Positions 15,231 through 22,400 of a stretch of 41,071 bases of DNA are shown here, one piece after another; the stretch's first letter is position 1; each line of letters starts with the position of its first letter. The position numbers and the translations under genes are program-made. This stretch comes from a virus, in the IMG/VR virus record IMGVR_UViG_3300035698_023108, positions 1-41,071 of that record; one strand, 5' to 3'. The notes beneath the pieces were generated by a model. That model had not been told where the DNA came from, searched no databases, and worked only from the letters and a program-made list of their open reading frames with translations.

Positions 15231-15707
15231 AAATGAGCAGCCCTATTATTACTATATTAAGCCGATATTTGCGTATCGCCTGCGTATCGGGGGTCGTATC
15301 GGGTGTCAAAAAGTTGACTTTTGGGGCTATCAAACAACTTAACCTATGTCGGCCCTCAAAAAGGGCCAGCCGATATGCCGATACGGTTTGTGAACGAGAC
15401 GCATTTTTTTTCAAATTAGATTTCTTGTATAATACATACTATCATAATAGTATGATACATCAAAAATCTGATCTTGGCAGCTTTTCAAAATCTTGATGTA
15501 TCATACTACTTAGTATATAGTATGGTAACTATTACATATTATGATACATCAAACCCTATGAAAAAAAGTGCTTCCTACCTCTCGTAGCGTATCGGCATAG
15601 CGGCTGGAACTAAGTTGTTGTTTAAGAACACTTTAAAGGCGATACGGGGTCAAATATCGGCTCGTATCGGCATATCGGCTAAGAAAAAAATGGAAACGGA
15701 GGCTATA
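15231..15707. repeat. Iteron-like repeat region, candidate origin or control locus
   Basis: No convincing gene. CGTATCGG-type 8-mers occur at 15272, 15283, 15295, 15588 and 15663, with inverted copies at 15378 and 15640 and partial ones nearby. A second set, TATGATACATCAAA, occurs at 15451 and 15540, with an inverted copy at 15493-15505. TACTAT-CATA-ATAGTA (15437-15452) is a dyad. A TATAAT at 15428 may be a -10. Placement right after the primase-helicase fits an iteron origin or regulator-binding site. Confidence 0.6.
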
Positions 15708-15947
15708 ATGAGCCATAAAATGAAGATTTTCAAAGATCGTTACGCGAAGTTTTTAGAAGCAGAAAAGTGGGTCCGCGACAACGCAGATCGTCTCAATAAT
15801 GACCCGGTGCTTTATGAGCGTGTTAAAAAAAATTTACTTGAAAAATGCGCAGCGCCAATGGATGAAGCTTTCAACGAGTTGAGCGAGGAAGAGAGAAAGC
15901 ATTTCGTGCGCGTCTACGCCCCTGTAAAACCGTTGGTGGAGGTATAA
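15708..15947 (+). CDS. Helical unknown protein (79 aa)
   Basis: Start at 15708 is chosen for the ACGGAGGCT upstream; the open frame extends 5' into the repeat region but has no ribosome site there. Highly charged and helical, with FLEAEKWVRDNADRLNNDPV and FNELSEEERKHFVRVY. No family was recognised. One base separates it from the next gene. Confidence 0.55.
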   Translation: MSHKMKIFKDRYAKFLEAEKWVRDNADRLNNDPVLYERVKKNLLEKCAAPMDEAFNELSEEERKHFVRVYAPVKPLVEV

Positions 15948-15948
15948 T

Positions 15949-16158
15949 ATGCCTTATTTAAAAGAAAAGTGCCCTGTCTGCATGGCGAAACAGACGAAGA
16001 AGCAGGTTAAGAACCAAAAACCTGAGGTTGTGCCTTGCTTAGTCGATAACCCGTCAGCGAGTAACGAATATAGGATTATAAATTGTTCGAGCATGAAGTG
16101 TAAGTACAAACGTGTATACAAAGTGAAGGAGGAGAAGCATGGAGCGGAAACTGATTGA
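15949..16158 (+). CDS. Small Cys-rich protein, possible zinc ribbon (69 aa)
   Basis: ATG directly follows the previous stop. Cys pairs occur at KCPVCMAK and later NCSSMKCKYKRVYK, with a further Cys between, consistent with a zinc ribbon. No family was recognised. It overlaps the acyl carrier gene by 20 bases. Confidence 0.55.
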   Translation: MPYLKEKCPVCMAKQTKKQVKNQKPEVVPCLVDNPSASNEYRIINCSSMKCKYKRVYKVKEEKHGAETD

Positions 16159-16402
16159 AGAAAAGGTTATTGAATGTCTTATTGACCAAGATTGCGGTGA
16201 TCATCAAAAAGAAGAGTTTACCTTAACTGCTCGTATACGAGACGATCTTAAGTTCGATTCCCTCGATGAAGTAGAATTAGTGATGAATATTGAGGAAGAG
16301 TTCACAATCGAGATTTCTGATGAAGAAGCAACATTATGCAACACTGTCAATGGTGTTGTTGATCTTGTGGTTAAAAAGCTTGCAAAAAAGGAGGCAAAAT
16401 GA
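16139..16402 (+). CDS. acpP: Acyl carrier protein (87 aa)
   Basis: ATG lies inside the end of the preceding gene, after AAGGAGGAGAAGC. The core DDLKFDSLDEVELVMNIEEE contains the DSL phosphopantetheine site with Ser41, followed by FTIEISDEEATLCNTVNGVV, the usual helix III and IV pattern. The size and acidic character match bacterial carrier proteins. The family carries acyl chains for fatty acid, lipid or peptide synthesis once modified by host phosphopantetheinyl transferase. No acyl-enzyme partner is visible here, so it may alter host lipid metabolism. It overlaps the next gene (ATGA). Confidence 0.85.
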   Translation: MERKLIEEKVIECLIDQDCGDHQKEEFTLTARIRDDLKFDSLDEVELVMNIEEEFTIEISDEEATLCNTVNGVVDLVVKKLAKKEAK

Positions 16403-16902
16403 GTGAAAAGAAACTCCAACTGATTGAAGCATCAAAGGTTATATTTGTTCTCGCATTTGCATTATTGTATGCGTGGGGCGGCATGGAAGAAAAATGGCTT
16501 AGGCGTTTTTTAGCGCCGTGCGTACTGTGTTTAGGCATGTTTTTATACACCCGCGATTGGCGAACCTTACTGCAGGCGCCAATAATGTTTGGTACATTAT
16601 GTTTGGGCTACGGAGCGTACTCTGTTGCCGGCAAAGTGTTTCTACGCATAGTGTTTGGTGTGACAAATGGTGTGACAAGTAGTGCATATATTTCTTACCG
16701 CGCGTTAAAGCGGCCCCTGCTCTGGTGGCTTGTTGGCTGCCATATCACTGTTTTAACAATATGCTATGCGGTATTAGGCGTCGTCAATCCATTGCCGAGC
16801 GCCCGGGCCGAGGAATTCGCTTTAGGCTGGCTTATAGCGTTTTTGCCAATGATGTTTGCCAGCAGGGTACATCATTACGATGTCCGTAGCGAGAATAACT
16901 GA
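16399..16902 (+). CDS. Multi-pass membrane protein (167 aa)
   Basis: ATG overlaps the acyl carrier stop. Hydrophobic segments lie near residues 13-30, 37-50, 58-85, 107-127 and 140-155, giving four to five helices. No family was recognised. Coupling to the acyl carrier gene suggests a membrane or lipid-related role, which is inference. Confidence 0.6.
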   Translation: MSEKKLQLIEASKVIFVLAFALLYAWGGMEEKWLRRFLAPCVLCLGMFLYTRDWRTLLQAPIMFGTLCLGYGAYSVAGKVFLRIVFGVTNGVTSSAYISYRALKRPLLWWLVGCHITVLTICYAVLGVVNPLPSARAEEFALGWLIAFLPMMFASRVHHYDVRSENN

Positions 16903-17069
16903 TTCGATGCTATATAATTTTATCGAAATAGCGCGTTACGTAGCCTAATAGGCTTTTAAACGATTAATGAGTCGTATTTCTGGAGAAAGTGCCGGAAAAC
17001 CGTGTTTCTGTTAGCTTGTGGGCGTATTACGGCGTATTTCTAACAGCTTTTAACCCCTGGAGGAAAAAA

Positions 17070-17399
17070 ATGAACAATAAAGGTGGAGGAATCACAGAAG
17101 TCTTGTCACTTGGGCCAGTAGTTCTGGGCCTTGTTGGATGGGCGGTATGGTTTGGTATTGAAACAGGCAATTGGTTGTGGTGTATTACCATGAGTATTAT
17201 TTTATTAGTAGTAGTTGTTATGGAAATAATATCATACTGCATACATAAGAAAACGATCAGCCAGATCTTTTGGGCGTTTTGCTTAGTCCGCAACGAGAAT
17301 GGGAAGCTTAAAAACAGATGGAAAGCGTGGACGATGATGGGTATGCTGCTAACAGGGATTGTATTCCTTATTATACATTTAATCTATAAGTTAATATAA
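17070..17399 (+). CDS. Three-helix membrane protein, holin-like topology (109 aa)
   Basis: The frame begins at 16989, but ATG 17070 follows CTGGAGGAAAAAA and gives a polar N-terminus MNNKGGG. Membrane segments: VLGLVGWAVWFGI, CITMSIILLVVVVMEII and MMGMLLTGIVFLIIHLIY. Length and topology fit a class I holin, but no family was recognised and it sits on the early strand. It is the last gene before the strand switch. Confidence 0.5.
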   Translation: MNNKGGGITEVLSLGPVVLGLVGWAVWFGIETGNWLWCITMSIILLVVVVMEIISYCIHKKTISQIFWAFCLVRNENGKLKNRWKAWTMMGMLLTGIVFLIIHLIYKLI

Positions 17400-17420
17400 T
17401 ACAATAGTTTAAAAGGTAAG

Positions 17421-17448
17421 TGCGGAGATTACGTGAATAACCTCCGCA
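17421..17448. terminator. Possible hairpin between convergent operons
   Basis: TGCGGAG (17421-17427) pairs with CTCCGCA (17442-17448), extended by TTA/TAA across one mismatch, loop CGTGAA. It sits between the ends of the plus- and minus-strand operons. No clear T-run follows on either strand, so the terminator role is tentative. Confidence 0.35.
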
Positions 17449-17480
17449 AGATGAAGAGTGCCCGGGGATTTTGGCGGGGA

Positions 17481-17894
17481 TTAAGAAAATAATATCGGCG
17501 ACGAAACAGTAAGTCCTTTTGTTTTATTAATTAAGAAAAAGTTTTGGCACGGCGGCTCGTAGTCGGCTTTAATTGATAGCGCGTAGGCATTGTAACCAAT
17601 CATACTTCCGTTACAAATAATGTTACCAAAGTACCTGTACTGATGGTAATGATTGACTAACGTCAAGTCAGCGCGGTTCGCTTTATCCCATTGTGCAACG
17701 GCCTTGTTGAGAGGAATCGATATTCCGCCAACTCCCCCACCATAACGCACTGAATGTCCATGACAGCATCTAAGGCGCGTGTTATATACGTCAATGTATG
17801 CTAATCGTCCTCGAGGCACAATAAATGAGAGCCTCTTCTCGCTTTTGAAATAATTAGCACACGTTATTGCTCCACTCGTGCTTGAACAACTTCT
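17481..17894 (-). pseudogene. Truncated metallophosphoesterase (C-terminal part only)
   Basis: The frame is open from 17894 and the first usual start is GTG at 17819. LRCCHGHSVRYGGGVGGISI and LTLVNHYHQYRYFGNIICNG-SMIGYNAYALS resemble the C-terminal half of phage metallophosphoesterases, including the late GH and HxH metal-binding motifs. The upstream motifs (D-x-H, GD, GNH) that complete the two-metal site are missing; upstream DNA encodes a lipoprotein-like gene in another frame. Homology-like sequence continues 5' of the GTG (ANYFKSEKRLSFIV), which argues for truncation over a short natural gene. Confidence 0.55.
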
Positions 17895-18088
17895 TTAAGA
17901 TACATGTCAGAAATAAACCAGCCGTCCTTTTGGACGGCCTGGTTGTTAACAATAGCTTCTTGTTTAATTCTGAATATATCCTGATCAGTTATGGGGTGGA
18001 GGATAACTTTCCTAGCACAACCTGTTGAGCTTATCAAAGCCAGCAGTGATAATGTTAGGGTCGTCTGCCTCAATACCTGTGAGAACAT
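17864..18088 (-). CDS. Small lipoprotein, outer-membrane spanin candidate (74 aa)
   Basis: ATG follows AGAGGGGTTAC. N-terminal signal with hydrophobic TLTLSLLALISSTGC; Cys24 could be lipidated, although the lipobox (STGC) is weak. The mature part HPITDQDIFRIKQEAI and GWFISDMYLKEVVQARVE resembles short phage lipoproteins of unknown role. It starts inside the 18012-18206 gene in another frame, an arrangement seen for Rz/Rz1 spanin pairs. It would act in the outer membrane at lysis. Confidence 0.5.
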   Translation of the reverse strand: MFSQVLRQTTLTLSLLALISSTGCARKVILHPITDQDIFRIKQEAIVNNQAVQKDGWFISDMYLKEVVQARVEQ

Positions 18089-18206
18089 TTTGTAACCCCT
18101 CTTTTTTGAAAGCCTGTTTCTTTTTATTTTTTTCTAATCGAACAGAGAAAACCATAAGGAATAATTTAAGAGCTACCTTTATTACTGCTATGATATCACT
18201 GACCAT
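18012..18206 (-). CDS. Small membrane protein, possible inner-membrane spanin partner (64 aa)
   Basis: ATG follows AAAGGAGCAATC. N-terminal hydrophobic helix (IIAVIKVALKLFLMVFSV), then a very basic segment (RLEKNKKKQAFKKE) and a soluble end. It is short for an inner-membrane spanin. Its 77-base out-of-frame overlap with the lipoprotein gene supports a paired role, by inference only. Confidence 0.5.
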   Translation of the reverse strand: MVSDIIAVIKVALKLFLMVFSVRLEKNKKKQAFKKEGLQNVLTGIEADDPNIITAGFDKLNRLC

Positions 18207-18216
18207 GATTGCTCCT

Positions 18217-18417
18217 TTAATTAATGGTGGTTTTAGCTACTGCTCTTCCGTACAGACCAAGAGCGGAAGCAATTGATATAATCGCTGCAACGCCACTTGA
18301 TGTCATAATAGATGTTCCGAGCTGCTGGTCAACCAACAATCCAACACCGATGATTAATGTGACGATGTTAGCCCACATTGTTTTTGATAAATACCATTTC
18401 TTTTTTTGTTCTGCCAT
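18217..18417 (-). CDS. Holin-like two-helix membrane protein (66 aa)
   Basis: ATG follows AGGAGGATGAAAA. The N-terminus KKKWYLSKTMWANIVTLIIG matches the start of many small phage holins, then a second helix VAAIISIASALGLYGRAVAK. Two membrane segments, a charged N-terminus and its place in the late lysis-type cluster fit a holin. It would form lesions in the inner membrane to end infection. Confidence 0.65.
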   Translation of the reverse strand: MAEQKKKWYLSKTMWANIVTLIIGVGLLVDQQLGTSIMTSSGVAAIISIASALGLYGRAVAKTTIN

Positions 18418-18435
18418 TTTTCATCCTCCTCGTTA

Positions 18436-18618
18436 TTAACCGTTTTGTCCTCTGCGCATTTGTCTATTGCGTGTTACATTGAGCTGTGCGCCTACTCTTC
18501 TTCCTTGCCCACGTCCTGTCTGTCCATAACCATTGTTTTGTCCCGCCCGGTCTTTCTTGGCAGTATCATTACAATCGTTTCCTCTTCCTAATCTACCCGT
18601 ACCGTCTCCGTTAGGCAT
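18436..18618 (-). CDS. Gly/Arg/Asn-rich small protein, DUF5320-like start (60 aa)
   Basis: ATG at 18618 is preferred over the TTG at 18624 because AGGAGG sits six bases upstream. The N-terminus MPNGDGTGRLGRGND recalls the DUF5320 opening (MPxGDGTGPxGxG) of small proteins from anaerobic bacteria. The rest is Gly, Asn, Gln and Arg-rich and probably disordered. Function is unknown. It overlaps the next upstream gene by eight bases. Confidence 0.45.
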   Translation of the reverse strand: MPNGDGTGRLGRGNDCNDTAKKDRAGQNNGYGQTGRGQGRRVGAQLNVTRNRQMRRGQNG

Positions 18619-18814
18619 TGTCAACCTCCTTTGTTAAGCTTGATAAACTACTTGTCGCGTTCATGTTCGCACCAATCATGTGCGTCATACGCCCGCACAA
18701 CGTAATATATGCTAATTTCATCATAGTGGTTTCATCAGCGTACTCTGGCAGATCACGGTTAAGCCACTGCTCAGATAATAAGTTAAGCTGCTGAATAAAT
18801 TCATTCTTTTTCAT
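18611..18814 (-). CDS. Small helical protein (67 aa)
   Basis: ATG follows CGAGGCACTC. Helical and polar: FIQQLNLLSEQWLNRDLPEY, then ETTMMKLAYITLCGRMTHMI, then a Ser-rich end. No family was recognised. Tight spacing places it in the lysis-type operon. Confidence 0.5.
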   Translation of the reverse strand: MKKNEFIQQLNLLSEQWLNRDLPEYADETTMMKLAYITLCGRMTHMIGANMNATSSLSSLTKEVDNA

Positions 18815-18833
18815 GAGTGCCTCGTTATACCAC

Positions 18834-19157
18834 TTAGTGCAACTTTTTGCTATCCATCTTTATCAGCATGATCTTGATGTCGTTAATATCGTTACCCATA
18901 CAAGTCTGTGATGTTTTGATTTCGCCAATATCACAGTGAATGACTTCAATGTCTTTACCCATCAAGGCTATTTGTTGAACGTTAGAGTTGTGCTCCGCAA
19001 CCCTTACTTCGATGCCTTCCTTGTTAGAGTTGACGCAGGCTTCAATAACGCCGAGCCTATAATGACTTACGAACGCAGCGCCGACAAGGATCCCGATAGC
19101 AAACACTGGTGCAACAAATTTTATCCAGGTAACTTTATTCCCGTCCCCATTAGTCAT
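18834..19157 (-). CDS. Membrane-anchored coiled-coil protein (107 aa)
   Basis: ATG follows AAAGGAGCGTATC and overlaps the upstream stop (ATGA). N-terminal transmembrane helix (KFVAPVFAIGILVGAAFVSH), then a long helix with hydrophobic spacing (VIEACVNSNKEGIEV to MLIKMDSKKL). This resembles XhlA-like or inner-membrane-spanin topology. Location among lysis genes fits an envelope role. Confidence 0.55.
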   Translation of the reverse strand: MTNGDGNKVTWIKFVAPVFAIGILVGAAFVSHYRLGVIEACVNSNKEGIEVRVAEHNSNVQQIALMGKDIEVIHCDIGEIKTSQTCMGNDINDIKIMLIKMDSKKLH

Positions 19158-19402
19158 GATACGCTCCTTTGTGATTCCAACGATGGTCGTTTGTTTTCAA
19201 TGTTTCGTGCCCGTACTTTTGCTTTATTAGTGAAAGCAGTAATAGCTGCCGGCGTGGTGTCGCTTGTTACTTCGATTGATTTTATCTTTCCATCCGACGT
19301 ACCGCCTCCGTCAACTACAGTATATAAGAATATGCCTGATAAAAAACTACCGTCGGGATTATAATTAACAACTATCTTATGCGCATTGATTTCTTTTGCC
19401 AT
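19154..19402 (-). CDS. Unknown late protein (82 aa)
   Basis: ATG follows AAAGGAGAACGC. Beta-rich N-terminus (NAHKIVVNYNPDGSFLSGIF, LYTVVDGGG) and a basic C-terminus. No family was recognised. It lies directly downstream of the tail-tip gene, so it could be a small tail accessory or lysis protein. Confidence 0.5.
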   Translation of the reverse strand: MAKEINAHKIVVNYNPDGSFLSGIFLYTVVDGGGTSDGKIKSIEVTSDTTPAAITAFTNKAKVRARNIENKRPSLESQRSVS

Positions 19403-19413
19403 AGCGTTCTCCT

Positions 19414-22400
19414 TTATATGCCGTGAGCATGATATTTAATAGTTCCTGTTTTTTGTGTGCCGTCAAAGATATATGAGTGGATCACACACCCTGTTGTTGA
19501 GATAGAGCTTACTGTTGCTATAATTCCGTCACCGCTTGCTATATCGGCCCTAACTACAGGTATTTCGTGGAACGTTTTACTAAACGTAATAGTAACACCT
19601 GTTGCCGCTACAGATATGGTCCCCTCACCTGTTTCATCAACGTCTGGCAAGTCTGCCTTAAGAACGAACTCACTCACCGTAGGGTCTAGCGCGGTGCTGT
19701 CGCGTGTAATAGTCATACGAGCTTGGTAGTAACGCATATAGTAATCAGCAGAGACAAGGGTGTCCCATGTTGTCCATGTTGACCCATCAGTGGATGTCCT
19801 TACTTCAATATCGTAGTCAACACCGTCTTCTAAATCAGTGACATAGTCAACAAATATGCGCGCTTCAGCTATGTAACCCATATCTTTTTCGCTTGTGTAA
19901 TACACGCATGATAAGTCGCCGTCCTCATCGAAGGTTAAGTCTCCTGTTGACGTGTCGTAGTTTGAGCCTGACGGTGACTCGGTGATTGCAAAGAGGAAAT
20001 CATCATCGGTATCTGTCGCCCACGCGCCACCGTCTGAATGTTTGTTAGCGGCACCGTTAGCGAAGCTTCCTGATGATACGTCAGCGCGCCACTCGAGGTA
20101 AACGGTATCGCTCTTAGTGTAGCTCCCCTGAAGAACCACGTGGTATTTCGTTGCTGCTGACAAGGCAACGTCATCTGGAAACACGAATGAGTACCAACCA
20201 ATATCTGTGGTAATATCAGTTAGATCTATTTTAGCGGATGTTCCGTTAGCTAAAGGAGTGCCGTCAGGGTCATCACTACTATCTGTTTCTATTGTTACCC
20301 ACACATCATTTGTTGGCCCTGTGGAAGCGCTTGATGATGAAGAACTCGACATCGATGAAGAACTCGATGAAGAAGAACTCGAGCTGCTTGAGAATGAAGA
20401 AGAACTACTCGATGAAGAAGAACTCGATGAAGAGGATCCTCCCGGATAAGGAGCGTTAGGTACTGTGATAGTATCAGTCATTCCGATCACAGGGGACGCG
20501 TTAAACCAATTATCATGCCTGACTCGAAATTCATCTATATTACCTGGGAACGTCGAAGCAATAGCTCCACTATACCACCAACCGCCGACATACATATCCC
20601 CTTCGTATACGAATTCATGGGTGTCTTCAAAGTCATACGAGGTTTGAACCCCATCCATATACATGCCCCAGGTGTTCCCGTTTTTAACCAGAGCAAAATG
20701 ATGCCAGTCGGTATCTGCTATATAAGTTCTACCTGAACCTAGTCCCGGTGTACCATTGAAATAATTTGTATTCGTTCCTGTATAATTTGAAGTGACATAC
20801 ATACGAATGCCTTTACCATCATCGTGATACAATCCCCAACAATCATTCATAATGTCATACACCCCGCAAAAATAATCTTTACTGTTCGGGATTGCCGTGA
20901 ATTTAAACCAAAAGTCAAGAGTCCAGCTATCATCAACGTCACCAAATATATCCCATGAGCTTGAGTCCGGCATTCTTAGAACAGTGCCTGCTGTCAAGCC
21001 AAGCATTGATTGAGTACCAAACTTTTTCTGTGCTGTATCTCTTGCTATTGTGCCAATGAAAGTAACAGGGTGCTTCTGTGTTGACGCGTCAATAGACTCA
21101 AAGTGAAGTAGCAACTTAGTATTACCAGTCTTAGTGTGTTCTGTTGTAGGTACGGTAATGCTACTTGCACTCGTCGGATCAGCGTTGTAAGGGTTACTAT
21201 TTTCAATGCGTATTTCATCCATGTAGCCTTCCATGAATAAACTGCTTGCTTGTTCACCTATCCATAAGTCTCCAGCAAATGTGTCTGAATTATTATTCCC
21301 TTCGTCACTGTCAAACCGCACTCCATCTATATATAAACCCCAATTATTCCCTATTTTAATAACACATAAATGATGCCAGTCAGTGTCTCCTACCCCATCA
21401 GTGGCAGTTAGGTTAATAATTTCACTCCCGCCAGAAACGACACTGAAATCTATATCGTAGCTACCAGTGTCTTGCCTTAGTCTCCAATAATTGCTTGCGT
21501 CCTCATGCTGACTTATAAAAGCCGTTTGTCGACCCGCTGAGTTTTGTTTAACGAAGCACTCTATAGTCCAATTATCGGTTGTGTTCGCGGCTATATCCCA
21601 ATCAGGCGAATCAGCAATCCTTAGGCTTGCATCATAAAGATATAACGAAGAATCACCAAAGTATTTCTCAGTTGAACTGATAGCAGGTATAGGGTCATCA
21701 ATTAATACAATGTGTTGCGAGTCGCTGTAGTCAATAGCTATGCCTGAACCATCAACGCCTTCACCGTCCATGTGAAGTAGCAATTTCGTTGTGTCGTCTT
21801 GGCTGCTTGAAGACGAAGACCATGATGAGGAGCTCGATGAGGAGCTCGATGAGGATGAAGAACTCGAAGAGGACGAAGAGCTCGATGAGGAAACCCCTTG
21901 ATCTATCCTTCTTAATCTTAATTTGGCGCTTTGAACAGTAATTGCATCGCCGCCAACGGTAAAAGATTGCGATAATTTATCATACCCAGATGTTGCTTTC
22001 CTTAGAGGCCAGGCACCGTCCTCACCAGATGCATTATATATATTTGCATTATCCAGCCAGTTTGTGTGCTCGGTGTTAGTCTGCACTATGTTTTGAAATG
22101 GAATACCATAGACTGATACTGTTGCCTCCAGCGCATTCGCAGAATAATTACCCGATCGGTCAAGTGCTTTAATCCAGTACGATTGCGACACCCCTGTCTC
22201 AACGTCACGGAACTCAACTTCGTTACCAGTCTCTTGAGTAGCGACTGTTTTGCCTGCGGCCCATGATGCCCCTTTTCTGATTTCGTATTCCTGAACGTCG
22301 GTGTCTGCTACTAATGTCCAAGTTGCAAGAAGTCGATCACGGTATTTTCTCAAAAGGAAGTGGACTAAATCAGCCGGGTCGGCGTCTTTACCAGTGAGTG

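Noticed and set aside
15227-15496. 89-residue open frame starting GTG at the primase stop
   Set aside because: It runs through the repeat region, its peptide tracks the CGTATCGG and TATGATACATC repeats, and no ribosome site fits. Treated as non-coding.
17864-17897. Programmed frameshift joining the lipoprotein to the metallophosphoesterase frame
   Set aside because: The overlap has no slippery heptamer that keeps pairing after a -1 slip, and TAA in the target frame lies at 17895-17897.
17921-17938. GCCGTCC-TTTT-GGACGGC hairpin as a terminator
   Set aside because: It lies inside the lipoprotein coding sequence and is not followed by a T-run on the transcribed strand; probably coincidental.
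20207-20449. Glu/Leu-rich plus-strand frame
   Set aside because: Antisense of the second polyserine linker of the tail-tip protein.
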